The notes: generated by a model not told the origin, from the letters alone. 64,000 nucleotides of DNA from Poriferisodalis sp965204195 (GCF_965204195.1 NZ_OZ241975.1:3162001-3226000), one strand, 5' to 3'; numbered from the stretch's first letter, positions 44,260 through 53,421 are shown. Translations and numbers: made by a program.

Positions 44260-45546
44260 TCAGTCGGCGAGCAGATCCTGGTGCTCGCCGAGGCGTGGCG
44301 CCCGTGTGGCGCGCCACGGCGTGGCTGAGAACTTGTACGGCGCGCCTGGGTAGGTGACCGGGGTGCCGTCGTGATCGATCGCGACGGGAAAGCCTCGGGC
44401 CACGAAGTGCTCGTCGACCAGCATCTCCTCGGGCGAATAGACGATGCCGCAGGCCAGGCCGATCGACTGCAGACCCACGAAGAGTTCATGAGCGCCGAGC
44501 CGCTCGGCCAGGAAGTTGATGGTGTCGCGACCCGCTCCGAACACTTCGGCGCTGAGCGGATCGGCGTCGAGGTGGAGGATGTCGATCTGCTCGTAGCTCT
44601 CGCCTAGCTTCAGCAGCTCGGTGTAGGGGCATTCGCCGGCCAGACCCAGTTCGGCCAACCACCCCGAGAGGGCTGCGAACTCGGGTCCGCGTCGTGGCGG
44701 CACCCCGGTGTTGAGCCAGCGACTGTCCGCGCAGCGCACCTGGGTGGGCTCGGAGATCTGCGGAAGGGCGTGGCGCCCGGTCTGGCGTTGCACATTGACC
44801 TGCTGGTTGAGCCAGAAGTAGGTCGCGAACTCACAGGTCAGGTTGGCGGCCGCGAGCATGGAGACGTCGATGAGCTGCCCGCGGCCCGAATCCTCCCGCC
44901 ATATCAGCGCCGCCATCAGCGTGGCCGCGGCGTAGTGGCAGGCCATCTGCAGGCCCTGGTTCCCGCCGCCTCGCACCGGAGGGAGGGTGTGGTCGTCGTA
45001 GCCGCACGACCACACGGGACCGCCCTCAGCCAGCACGGTGAGGTCGGTGGCCGGAGGGTCGGGGCGTTCTCGCCCGTTGTGCGTGATCGACACCCAGATG
45101 AGCCGTTCGTTCCGCCCGCTGGCATCGGTGGAGGGTTGAGCTGCAATCGCCGATGCACTCGAAGGCGCTCCGCGGAGCTGGTTCCAGTCGAGCCCGAGCG
45201 CTGCCAGGCGACCGAGCGGCTCCGCTTCGATCACGACATCGGCGGTGCTCACCAGGCGGCGGAAATCACCCGCGCCGTCAGCCGCGTCCAGATCGAGCAC
45301 CACCGAGCGCTTCGACGTGTTGTAGTGCCACCACCACAGCGCACGCTCGGGGTCGGCCTCGTCGTCGGCGAACGGCTCGTAGGCGCGCATCGGCGATCCG
45401 CCCGGAGGCTCGACGACGATCACATCGGCGCCCATGTCGGCGAGCAGCTTCCCGGCGAGCGCGCACCGTTCCGACGTCAGTTCGATGACCCGGAGCCCAT
45501 CGAGCGGACGGGGGCTTGCCGTTGGCGAGGCGTTGAGCGAAGCCAT
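44260..45546 (-). CDS. CaiB/BaiF class III CoA-transferase, likely non-catalytic partner
   Basis: A 428-residue protein with the class III start (PLDGLRVIELTSERCALAGKLLADMGADVIVVEPPGG) and GRGQLIDVSMLAA. Aligning it by eye with the upstream paralogue on the GxGQxxDV motif, the position of the catalytic Asp (SFMDHTG there) falls at a Leu in GLQMA here, with Asn-Gln three positions before. It therefore looks like a subunit without the acyl-carrying Asp. Its ATG shares one base with the stop of that paralogue (TGATG), which supports a heteromeric enzyme. Confidence 0.85.
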   Translation of the reverse strand: MASLNASPTASPRPLDGLRVIELTSERCALAGKLLADMGADVIVVEPPGGSPMRAYEPFADDEADPERALWWWHYNTSKRSVVLDLDAADGAGDFRRLVSTADVVIEAEPLGRLAALGLDWNQLRGAPSSASAIAAQPSTDASGRNERLIWVSITHNGRERPDPPATDLTVLAEGGPVWSCGYDDHTLPPVRGGGNQGLQMACHYAAATLMAALIWREDSGRGQLIDVSMLAAANLTCEFATYFWLNQQVNVQRQTGRHALPQISEPTQVRCADSRWLNTGVPPRRGPEFAALSGWLAELGLAGECPYTELLKLGESYEQIDILHLDADPLSAEVFGAGRDTINFLAERLGAHELFVGLQSIGLACGIVYSPEEMLVDEHFVARGFPVAIDHDGTPVTYPGAPYKFSATPWRATRAPRLGEHQDLLAD

Positions 45547-46823
45547 CAGATGACCCCTTCGGCTTCCAGCTCGGCAATCTCGTCGTCGCTGCGCCCGAGC
45601 ACATCGCCGAAGACGTACCGGTTGTCCTCGCCCAGGCATGCAGCGCCGCGGCCAATCGCCCAGTCGGTCTCAGACAGGCGGACTGGCAGGCCCTCGACCC
45701 GCGTGTCGCCGACCGCGCTGTGCGGCACGGTGACCCACAAGCCCCAGTCTCGGGTTCGAGGATCGCCGTCGATGCGCTCGCTCGGGCGCAGCACCGGCGC
45801 AGCGGGCACTCCCGCCTCGACGAGCTGGAGCCCGACGGCGTCCTTGCTGCGCTTCGCGGTCCATCGGCCGACGAGTTGCTCCAGCTCGCCTTCGTGGACC
45901 AGGCGACCGGCGAGACGCTGCCAGCGCTCGTCGCCCGTCCACGGTTCGCCGACCGCGTCCGCGAAGCGCTGCCAGTCCTCGTCGTCGCGAACGGCAATCG
46001 CGACCCACTCGTCGTCGCCCTCGCAGGCGAAGATGCCGTGCGGCGCCATCGCCGGCGATTGGGATCGGTTGCTGTTGGGCATCCCGCTTCGCCGCGCCCG
46101 GCGACCGTTCACCGTGAAGTCCAGCGACGCGGCTCCATGGAGTGTTCCCGCTGCCTCGATGCAGGCTAGGTCCACCCACTGACCCTCGCCGGTGCGCCGC
46201 CGGTGATACAGCGCCATCAGGATCGCTATCGCCATGTAGTAGGCGCCGGTGTGGTCCATGAACGAGTAGCCCCACCCGGCCGGAGGCTGATCGGGTAGTC
46301 CCGACTGGAACGTCAGTCCGGATACGGCCTGCGCGATCGGGCCCCACGAGCGAAAGCTCGCGTAGGGACCGTCGGCACCGAAGCCGCAGTTCGACACGTA
46401 GACGATGTCAAACCTGATCCGGCGCAGCGCCTCGTAGCCAAAGCCGAGCCGCTCCATGACGCCGGCCGCGAAATTCTCGGTGACCGAGTCGCTGACGGCG
46501 ATCAGGTCGCGGAGCAGTTCTTTGGCCCGGTCATCGCGCAGGTTGAGCGTGATGCCGAGCTTGCCGGCGTTGTGGTTGTTGAACGAGCCTCCGGCCTCGA
46601 TGCCGCGGTGCTCGCCCACGAACGGCTGGGTTCCTCGCAGGATGTCCCACTTGCCCTGCCGCACGGGGTCTTCGATGCGAATCACCTCGGCACCGAGAGC
46701 CGCCAAGATCTTGGTGGCGCCGGCGCCCGCGAGCTGCCCGGTGAAATCGCAGATGCGGATACCGGCAAGGGCGCCCGGCTCGGCGCTGGGCCACACCGGT
46801 GAACGGTGACCTGGCCCGATCAC
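45546..46823 (-). CDS. CaiB/BaiF class III CoA-transferase (catalytic type)
   Basis: A 425-residue enzyme that moves CoA between carboxylic acids through an aspartyl-CoA intermediate. The catalytic Asp is probably Asp190 (GYSFMDHTGAYYMAI), followed by GEGQWVDLACIEAA. The GTG start at 46823 overlaps the stop of the acyltransferase gene by four bases (GTGA), and the stop overlaps the next CoA-transferase by one. Co-transcribed partner of the paralogue downstream; substrate unknown. Confidence 0.88.
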   Translation of the reverse strand: MIGPGHRSPVWPSAEPGALAGIRICDFTGQLAGAGATKILAALGAEVIRIEDPVRQGKWDILRGTQPFVGEHRGIEAGGSFNNHNAGKLGITLNLRDDRAKELLRDLIAVSDSVTENFAAGVMERLGFGYEALRRIRFDIVYVSNCGFGADGPYASFRSWGPIAQAVSGLTFQSGLPDQPPAGWGYSFMDHTGAYYMAIAILMALYHRRRTGEGQWVDLACIEAAGTLHGAASLDFTVNGRRARRSGMPNSNRSQSPAMAPHGIFACEGDDEWVAIAVRDDEDWQRFADAVGEPWTGDERWQRLAGRLVHEGELEQLVGRWTAKRSKDAVGLQLVEAGVPAAPVLRPSERIDGDPRTRDWGLWVTVPHSAVGDTRVEGLPVRLSETDWAIGRGAACLGEDNRYVFGDVLGRSDDEIAELEAEGVI

Positions 46824-47566
46824 GGAACGAGATCGCGCATGGGTGTGCGGGCGCGGCCGGACTCGTCTGCCAGCGCACGCGCGCGCTGCTGGCAGTCGTC
46901 GAGCGCGTCGCGCAAGGTCGCCGTCCACGCCGTCATGTCCGGCCGCCTCGCACGGCCTCCGTCGGGTCCGGTCGGCGGAGCGAGCGGCTCCCCCACCACG
47001 ATCGCGACCTGTGTCCGCTTCGGGAACTTCGCGCCGCTGGGCATTGCCTCGCGTGTGCCCGCGATGCCCACCGGCAGCACCGGTGCACCCGACTTCGCAG
47101 CCAGCCATGCAGTGCCATCGAAGACGGGGCCGATGTCGTCGGAAGGCTGGCGTGTTCCCTCTGGGAAGACCAGCATCGTCTCGCCATCGGTCAGCAGGCC
47201 GAGCGCTGCGCGCATCGCATCGAGATCGGCCTCGCCGCGACGCACCGGAAACGTGCCGATCGAGCGCATGAACCAGCCGAGCGGCTTGGGATGGAAGAGC
47301 TCCTCTTTGCCGAGGTAGCGGACCCGGTGATGGGTGAGGCCGCCGATGAGCGGGCCGTCGAGGTGGCTGCGGTGGACCGGCGCATAGATCAACGGGCCGT
47401 CCGCCCGCAAGCGTTCGTACCCGGTGGCTCGCAGCCGGTAAACGCGAAAGAGCAGGATGCGTATGAGCCCCCGCGCCGCCCGCCACGCCAGCGTTCCGGC
47501 CATACCGTCGGCCGCGAGCAGCGCACCCGGCCGGGCCAATTGCCGCAGTCGCTTGCCGAAGTCCAC
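46820..47566 (-). CDS. Lysophospholipid acyltransferase family protein (PlsC-like)
   Basis: A 248-residue acyltransferase. Motif I is H-x4-D in HRSHLD, motif II lies near IGTFPVRRG, and motif III is FPEGTR. An N-terminal hydrophobic stretch (GLIRILLFRVYRL) would tether it to the membrane. It probably makes phosphatidate from lysophosphatidate or acylates another lipid. It opens a three-gene coupled operon with two CoA-transferases. Confidence 0.87.
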   Translation of the reverse strand: MDFGKRLRQLARPGALLAADGMAGTLAWRAARGLIRILLFRVYRLRATGYERLRADGPLIYAPVHRSHLDGPLIGGLTHHRVRYLGKEELFHPKPLGWFMRSIGTFPVRRGEADLDAMRAALGLLTDGETMLVFPEGTRQPSDDIGPVFDGTAWLAAKSGAPVLPVGIAGTREAMPSGAKFPKRTQVAIVVGEPLAPPTGPDGGRARRPDMTAWTATLRDALDDCQQRARALADESGRARTPMRDLVP

Positions 47567-47708
47567 ACGGTGATTCTGGCGCTTCTCGGTCGCCGCGCGA
47601 CGACCCGGCCGCCGATGTGGAAACGATGACCGTGTATGTCAGCCGGCGTCGCCGCCCGCCCGACGGTCGGCGCTGACTACTCTCCGTGCCAAAGCGAGGG
47701 GAAGCACG

Positions 47709-48596
47709 ATGCCGGTTCCTTCAGACATGGTTGGCGAGGTGATCGGGCCGATCACCCATGATGTGGACGAGCGCTGGACGATGGCCTATGCGGCGTCGCT
47801 CGGCGACACCCACGATTGCTATTTCGACACGCTGGCCGACGACGGCGTGGTGGCGCACCCGATGTTCGCCGTATGCCCGGAGTGGCCGGTCATCGTGGCA
47901 GGTCGCGACATCTCGGACCGGTGGGGCATCACACCCGACGAGGTCCAGCGCTCCGTGCACGCCACGCATGATTTGACGGTGCACCGGCTGGTGCGCCCCG
48001 GCGACCATCTCACCACCAGCGTCACCTACACCGGTGTCGAGCAGCGCAAACCCGGCACTTACCAGACCATGCGCATCGACACTGCTGATGCCAACGGGAA
48101 GCCAGTTGCCACGACGTACCAAGGCGGGGTATTCCTCAACGTCGAGACCGCCGGTGGCAACAGGCCCGATCCCGACGCCCCTGCCGAGCCCGACTTCGGC
48201 GACCTGCCCGCCGAGCCGCTCGCCGAGATTCCGGTGCCAGTCGCACACGGCGCTGCGCATTCCTACACCGAGTGCGCTCGCATCTGGAACCCGATCCACA
48301 CTGACGCGGCCGTTGCGCGCAAGGCCGGGCTGCCCGGCATCATCCTGCACGGCACCGCCACGCTGGCGCTGGGCGTCTCGGCGGTTGTCGACGCCGTTGC
48401 CGACGGCGATCCGCGCCGCGTCCGCCGGATCGTCTGCCGCTTCCGCGCCATGGTGCTCATGCCCTCGACCATCACCGCGCGCGTCTGGGACGTGGTGCCC
48501 GTCAGCGATGGCGGCGCCACGCAGGCCGTCCGCTTCGACGTGCTCAACGCCGAAGGCGGCGCCGCAGTGGACCGGGGTGTCATCTTCCTGAGCTAG
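47709..48596 (+). CDS. MaoC-like / FAS1-type dehydratase (double hotdog)
   Basis: A 295-residue protein with two hotdog halves. The first is the N-terminal dehydratase type (WTMAYAASLGDTHDCYFD); the second has the hydratase signature with ARIWNPIHTDAAVARKAGLPGIILHGT, containing the Asp/His dyad. It should hydrate an enoyl-CoA or dehydrate a hydroxyacyl-CoA. The ATG has GAGGGG upstream. Its last 17 bases overlap the 3' end of the M1 peptidase gene on the other strand. Confidence 0.88.
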   Translation: MPVPSDMVGEVIGPITHDVDERWTMAYAASLGDTHDCYFDTLADDGVVAHPMFAVCPEWPVIVAGRDISDRWGITPDEVQRSVHATHDLTVHRLVRPGDHLTTSVTYTGVEQRKPGTYQTMRIDTADANGKPVATTYQGGVFLNVETAGGNRPDPDAPAEPDFGDLPAEPLAEIPVPVAHGAAHSYTECARIWNPIHTDAAVARKAGLPGIILHGTATLALGVSAVVDAVADGDPRRVRRIVCRFRAMVLMPSTITARVWDVVPVSDGGATQAVRFDVLNAEGGAAVDRGVIFLS

Positions 48597-50199
48597 ATGC
48601 CGATCCGTCCAGGGTCGAGGGGATCTCGGGGCTGTAGAGCCACGAGGCGAGCAGGGCCACGGCTTCTGGCCCGCCGAGTTGCGCCACGATCGCCATGAAA
48701 TCGGGCGTGGTCGCGCTGCTCCCGGCGGACCGCAGGTAGTGCTGCCGCAGCATCTCGAAGAACGTCTCGTCGCCGACATGGCGATGCAGCGCATGCAGGG
48801 TCAGCGTCGACCGCTGGTAGACGGACGGGAAGTCGAACAGCTGCTCCACCGTGACGCTGCCGGGCGGCGCTGCGCCCGCGCGGCGCGCTGCCCGCAGTTC
48901 GTTGGCCATCAGCGCGCCGATGTCATGGCCTTCATGGTCGGCGAGGTACAGGAAGGCCAGGTAGTGGGCGAATCCCTCGTTGAGCCAGATGTCGCTCCAG
49001 TCCCCCGGCGACACTGAGTTGCCGAACCACTGGTGCGCCAACTCGTGAGCGATGATCAGCGGGGTCAGCGTCTGGTTGCCGTGCAGCGAGAGCGTCTGAT
49101 TCTCCATCGCGAAGCCAACGCTGAACGGCAGCACGAGTGTGCCGTACGCATCAAAGGGGTACGGGCCCAGTAGCTCTTCGAAGAATTGGACGGCGCCTGG
49201 CGTGACGGACAGGGCTTCGAGCGTGACCTGACGCTCCGCGTCGGTGAGTGCGCTCGGGATGTAGTCGCGGATCAGCAGGCCCTCGCGCGTCTGCTGGGTG
49301 TGGCGCTCGAACTCGCCGATGTACACGGCAGCCAGATAGGTGGCCATCGGGTGGTTCATCTGCCAAGCGAACGTGCGGCGACCGTCGGCCGCCGACTCCT
49401 CGGCGAGCACACCTGTCGATGCCGCCGTCAAGTGCTCGGGCACCGTGATGCTGATGGTGAACGTGGCCTTGTCGGTCGGGTGATTGTTCGACGGGAACCA
49501 CGACATGGCACCCGACGGCTCGTTGACAGTGAAGATCACGCCGCCTTCGTTGAACCAGCCGATGCGGGCGAACGGCACGCCCGGGTCGTCAATGCGTTCG
49601 GGCACGCCGGAGTACGCAATCTCGACAGTGAAGCCAGCTCCGGCGGCGATCGGTGGCGCCGGTTGCACGATCAATTCGGCGCGTTCGCGCGAGAACTCTG
49701 CTGGGGCGCCGTCCACCTTCACAGCGCTCACCTCGAGTCCGGACAGATCCAAGTAGATCGTCTCGAGCTCGCGGGTGGACACTGCGTGAACGGTCGTGAT
49801 GCCCTCGAGGGTGTTGGCGACCGGGTCGACATTGAGCACCAGGTCGTAGTGAGTGACGTCGTAGCCGCTGTTGCCGAGCCACGGGTAGAAGCTGTCGCCG
49901 GCGCCTGCGCCCAACGGCGGTGACGTGTCGGAAGCCGCTGCCGCACCCGCATCGGTGATGTCGGCTTCGGGCGCCGCAGTCGACGTGGGCTCTGGCGCTG
50001 CAGTCGTAGGTGGCGGCGCAGTGGTCTCGGACGGAAGCGCCGTCGTGGCCGGTGAGGCGGCAGTCGTCGTGACAGCCGGGGACGTATCGGGCGGCGGAGT
50101 CGTCGCTGCCGGGACCGCATCATCCTCACCGGTGCTGCAGGCCGAGAATGCCAGCGCGACGGCAAGCGCGGGCACAGCTGCCTTCATCCACCTGTGCAT
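48580..50199 (-). CDS. M1 family metallopeptidase (aminopeptidase N-like) lipoprotein
   Basis: A 539-residue secreted zinc aminopeptidase. The signal ends in a lipobox (LAFSAC), then a Thr/Pro/Ala-rich linker of about 70 residues. GFAMENQ (about 362-368, exopeptidase motif) is followed by the zinc site HELAH (385-389) with the third ligand Glu in NEGFAHY. Length stops after the catalytic domain, so the C-terminal helical domain of full M1 enzymes is missing, as in several actinobacterial lipoprotein members. ATG 50199 has GAGAG upstream. It converges with the MaoC gene, overlapping by 17 bases. Confidence 0.92.
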   Translation of the reverse strand: MHRWMKAAVPALAVALAFSACSTGEDDAVPAATTPPPDTSPAVTTTAASPATTALPSETTAPPPTTAAPEPTSTAAPEADITDAGAAAASDTSPPLGAGAGDSFYPWLGNSGYDVTHYDLVLNVDPVANTLEGITTVHAVSTRELETIYLDLSGLEVSAVKVDGAPAEFSRERAELIVQPAPPIAAGAGFTVEIAYSGVPERIDDPGVPFARIGWFNEGGVIFTVNEPSGAMSWFPSNNHPTDKATFTISITVPEHLTAASTGVLAEESAADGRRTFAWQMNHPMATYLAAVYIGEFERHTQQTREGLLIRDYIPSALTDAERQVTLEALSVTPGAVQFFEELLGPYPFDAYGTLVLPFSVGFAMENQTLSLHGNQTLTPLIIAHELAHQWFGNSVSPGDWSDIWLNEGFAHYLAFLYLADHEGHDIGALMANELRAARRAGAAPPGSVTVEQLFDFPSVYQRSTLTLHALHRHVGDETFFEMLRQHYLRSAGSSATTPDFMAIVAQLGGPEAVALLASWLYSPEIPSTLDGSASSSGR

Positions 50200-50296
50200 C
50201 GGAGTCACTCTCTCGGATGTGCGCAGCGAAGTGCCGTCACGCTGGCCATCGGCGTCACTCTTGCAGACGTGTCCGATGAAGTGTCGTCGCGCTGGC
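50197..50296. repeat. 50-bp imperfect tandem duplication at the M1 peptidase start
   Basis: Two consecutive 50-base units (50197-50246 and 50247-50296) begin CATCGG and end CGCTGGC, and agree at 38 of 50 positions by hand comparison. The first unit reaches the peptidase start codon, so the second is a diverged copy of its leader. It probably arose by replication slippage or local duplication and may duplicate a promoter. Confidence 0.5.
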
Positions 50297-50341
50297 GCTC
50301 GGCTCGTGGGCGCTCGACGACGCCCGGGCGAAACTGGCGGT

Positions 50342-51019
50342 TCAGCTCAGATGCGCCGCGAAGTGATCGAGGGTGCGCTGCTTGGCCAGCGCCGCGGCAT
50401 CGGGGTGAAAGCTGGCTCGGGCATCGCAGTTGAAGCCGTGATCGGCACCGTCGTAGACATGCACGGTGATGTGATCCCAGCGCTCATCAATGGCATGCAC
50501 GTTCTCGAGCGGGATGCCCTGGTCTTCGGTGCCGAAGTGCAGCAATAGCGGGGCGGTGGGCCGCTCGTCGAGGTGCGGCATGATCTGCCCGCCGTAGTAA
50601 CCCGACGCCGCAGCGATCTTGTCGGCCAGACGGGCTGAGGCCACGTAGCACATCGACCCGCCCCAGCAATAGCCGACAATGCCGACCTTGCCGCCCTCGG
50701 CAGCGCAGTCGGCGGCAGCCGAGATGTCGGCCATCACCTGGTCCACGGTCAGATCTTCGAAGGCGATCTTGCGGCCGACATCGATGCCCTCCGCGTTGTA
50801 GCCCAGCTCAACCCCGCCCCGCACGCGGTCGAACAGTGCCGGCGCCACCGCCAGGTAGCCGTCGGCGGCATAGCCGTCGGCAACGCTGCGGATGTGGTCG
50901 TTCACCCCGAAGATCTCCTGCACGACCACCACGCCGCCCTTCGGTGGCCCCGATGGCTCGGCCCGGTAGGCGCTGAACGTCACGCCGTCTGAAGCTGTCA
51001 AGGAAATCGTCTGTCCCAT
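50342..51019 (-). CDS. Dienelactone hydrolase family protein
   Basis: A 225-residue alpha/beta hydrolase. The nucleophile is Cys in GYCWGGSM, as in true dienelactone hydrolases, with the His in GADHGF. The opening GQTISLTASDGVTFSAY and VVVVQEIFGVNDHIRSVADGYA match. It hydrolyses dienelactones in halocatechol pathways or similar esters. ATG 51019 is preferred to the upstream frame. It lies downstream of a divergent membrane protein gene. Confidence 0.9.
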   Translation of the reverse strand: MGQTISLTASDGVTFSAYRAEPSGPPKGGVVVVQEIFGVNDHIRSVADGYAADGYLAVAPALFDRVRGGVELGYNAEGIDVGRKIAFEDLTVDQVMADISAAADCAAEGGKVGIVGYCWGGSMCYVASARLADKIAAASGYYGGQIMPHLDERPTAPLLLHFGTEDQGIPLENVHAIDERWDHITVHVYDGADHGFNCDARASFHPDAAALAKQRTLDHFAAHLS

Positions 51020-51107
51020 GGCGCCAATGTCTAGCGGCCCGAGCACTGCCGATGGCTCGGCACCGCCACTTTGGCCGCCGTCTCTGGGTTTCCTAAGGTG
51101 CTGCGTC

Positions 51108-52313
51108 ATGGAGTACGTGGGTGACGCACGCCACGAGCGCGACCTCGCCGCCGAGCGACACCGGTGCGAGCGGTGGTTCGTGCGCCAAGGGCTGCCGCAG
51201 CTGATTCACGACTATTCCGCAACCACCGACGTGCTCACCCGCGCCGCGCCGTTCTTGGCGTTCGTGGTGTTCATCGAGTTCTTCTTGGTATTGGGCGACC
51301 GGTGGACGGGCTGGGCCCAAGCGGGCATCTTCGTGGTGGGCTTGGCGGCAATGGCGGGGGCCATGGCGCTCGTGAACCGCATCCGCGGCCGGCGTCTATT
51401 TCAGCTGCCCGAGCGGTTCGGTCCGTGGGAGGTGCTGGCCTATCTCGGACTCGGCGCCGTGTTCGCCGGCCTGGGATCGGCTAACGCGGTCATCGTCGAT
51501 GCGGCGTTCACCTTGGGTCTGAATGTGGTGCTGCTCGGTGGCGCATATGTGGTGACCAGCTGGGGCCTGGTGCCGATGGTGCGTTGGTCGGTGGGTCAGT
51601 TGTGGCGCCAGGTGGGTCAAATGACGACGCTGCTGGCCAAGTCGCTTCCGATCCTGCTGGTGTTCTCGGCGTTCATCTTCCTCAATGCCGAGATGTGGCA
51701 GGTGGCCCACGACTTCACACTTCCGTTCTTCGCCATGGTGGCCGGCCTGCTCGTCGCCGTCGGGGCGCTGTTCCTGGGCGTCTCTGTGCGGCGCCTTGCC
51801 GTGGACCTTGCTCGCTTCTCCTCCTGGGTCGACGTGCGCTCTCGCTGCGCAGACACGCCGGTGGCCCACTTGGTGCCTGCCGACGATGCGCCCCCGCCGG
51901 ATGCGCCGCCGCTGGGACGCCGGGCCCGCTCCAATGTCAGCCTGCTGCTGTTCGTGGCTCAGAGCATCCAGACCGTGCTCGTGGCGGGGATCGTCACCGG
52001 CTTCTACGTGCTGTTCGGCATGTTCACCGTGCGCGAGAGCACGTTGATGCAGTGGACCACGTTGAGCCAGCTCACCTGGGCAGAGTCGTGGGCGGTGCGT
52101 GTGCCGCTGTGGGGCGAGGAACTGCTGTTCAGCCGCCAGTTGGTGTTGGTGGCAGCCTTCATCGGGCTGTTCTCCGGCCTGCAGTTCGCCGTGTCGGTCA
52201 TGAACGATGCCAGTTATCGCTCGGAGTTCGCCGACGACATGACCGGTGAGTTGCGCGAGGCGCTAGCCGTGCGAGCCGTCTACCACCGGACGTTGGTCAC
52301 CGAAACGCCCTGA
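51108..52313 (+). CDS. Uncharacterised multi-pass membrane protein
   Basis: A 401-residue protein with about seven hydrophobic segments (FLAFVVFIEFFLVLG, AGIFVVGLAAMAGAMALV, AVFAGLGSANAVIVDAAFT and others). A charged loop rich in Asp, Ala and Pro lies near residue 260-275. The N-terminus is a His/Arg/Glu-rich helix. I do not recognise the family. ATG 51108 has AAGGTG upstream. It ends before the C-run hairpin and the convergent LLM gene. Confidence 0.76.
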   Translation: MEYVGDARHERDLAAERHRCERWFVRQGLPQLIHDYSATTDVLTRAAPFLAFVVFIEFFLVLGDRWTGWAQAGIFVVGLAAMAGAMALVNRIRGRRLFQLPERFGPWEVLAYLGLGAVFAGLGSANAVIVDAAFTLGLNVVLLGGAYVVTSWGLVPMVRWSVGQLWRQVGQMTTLLAKSLPILLVFSAFIFLNAEMWQVAHDFTLPFFAMVAGLLVAVGALFLGVSVRRLAVDLARFSSWVDVRSRCADTPVAHLVPADDAPPPDAPPLGRRARSNVSLLLFVAQSIQTVLVAGIVTGFYVLFGMFTVRESTLMQWTTLSQLTWAESWAVRVPLWGEELLFSRQLVLVAAFIGLFSGLQFAVSVMNDASYRSEFADDMTGELREALAVRAVYHRTLVTETP

Positions 52314-52326
52314 AGCACCTCAGTCC

Positions 52327-52342
52327 GGGGCTACGAGACCCC
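52327..52342. terminator. G4/C4 hairpin with a C9 run between convergent genes
   Basis: GGGGCTACGAGA is followed by a run of nine C (52339-52347), so GGGG pairs with CCCC around an eight-base loop. It is a shortened form of the repeat at 53465-53522 and lies nine bases after the LLM stop. It sits in the 37-bp convergent gap, a likely two-way terminator. Confidence 0.5.
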
Positions 52343-52350
52343 CCCCCACC

Positions 52351-53421
52351 TCAGCCTGACCGCTTTATCAACGACCCGATCTCCTCGGCAGCTCGGTAGC
52401 GGGACGCGAAGCTCGGCAGCACCATCAGCTGATCGAGACCGGCAGCCTCAAGCTCGGAGATCTTCTCCACCAACTGATCGGCCTGGCCCACGATGCAGGC
52501 TGCTTCGATGAGCTCCGGAGTCGCGAACTGAACCTCGTCGGGGTGCAGATACGTGCCGTGGCCAGCATGGATGCGATAGTGGCGTTCGGCTTCCGGACTC
52601 TGCTCCACCAACGCGACGTAGTCGTCCCACACGCTTCGGAGGTGAGGCGGCGGATCGACCCCGAACTGGCGGAAACGCTCATAGGCATAGTGAAGGCCCA
52701 TCACCGCCATCGGTCCACATTGCTCGACGACACGATCCGAGGTGAGGTCCTCACCCGGCTCGAGCACCGCCATCGCCGTCAACGTCGTCATCTGGAAGCT
52801 GTCCTCGTCGAACTCGCGACCGGCACCGGCGGCGCCGCCTGCAGCATTTGCCAGGCAACGCTCAACTGCACTGCGCTGGGGAGGCACCGCTGCGATCAGG
52901 CCGTCACCGTACGCACCGGCGAGGGCCTGCCCCTTCGGCCCGAACGCCGAAACGTGCATCGGCACCGGATCGATCACGTTGACGAACCCCAGCTCGGCCA
53001 TCTGGAACGCGACGTCAGTGGTCTTCCCCCCGTGGGTGAACGGTGCTTCTTCGCCCCTGAGCAGTCGACGTGTGGTGTCGAGGAACGCCTCGAACTCGAC
53101 TAGGCGCGCTGGCTTCCGTGCCATCAGCCGCCACGCCGTGAAGCCGTTACCCACGCCCAGGAACGTTCGACCGGGAGCCAACACGTTGATGGTGGCGATG
53201 CTGTGCGCTGTGACCGGCGCGACCCGAGTATCGACGACCGATACACCAGTACCCAGCTTGATGCGCGTGGTGCGATCGGCTGCCAGTGCCATGCACGAGT
53301 AGCAGTCAGACCACAGCATCTGTGAGTCGGCGAACCAGGCCGCATCGAAGCCCAGGTTCTCGGCCCGGACCACCAAGTCGATGTCGTCGATCTTCGAATG
53401 CAGACAGATCCCGAACTCCAT
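52351..53421 (-). CDS. LLM class flavin-dependent oxidoreductase
   Basis: A 356-residue luciferase-like enzyme: MEFGICLHSKIDDID, LGFDAAWFADSQMLWSDCYSCMALAA, IKLGTGVSVVDTRVAPVTAHSIATINVLAPGRTFLGVGNG in pieces, and HVSAFGPKGQALAGAYGDGLI. Signature patterns resemble the 5,10-methylenetetrahydromethanopterin reductase-like class. It follows an amidohydrolase on the same strand (85-bp gap holding hairpin repeats), so a common pathway is possible. Confidence 0.86.
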   Translation of the reverse strand: MEFGICLHSKIDDIDLVVRAENLGFDAAWFADSQMLWSDCYSCMALAADRTTRIKLGTGVSVVDTRVAPVTAHSIATINVLAPGRTFLGVGNGFTAWRLMARKPARLVEFEAFLDTTRRLLRGEEAPFTHGGKTTDVAFQMAELGFVNVIDPVPMHVSAFGPKGQALAGAYGDGLIAAVPPQRSAVERCLANAAGGAAGAGREFDEDSFQMTTLTAMAVLEPGEDLTSDRVVEQCGPMAVMGLHYAYERFRQFGVDPPPHLRSVWDDYVALVEQSPEAERHYRIHAGHGTYLHPDEVQFATPELIEAACIVGQADQLVEKISELEAAGLDQLMVLPSFASRYRAAEEIGSLIKRSG

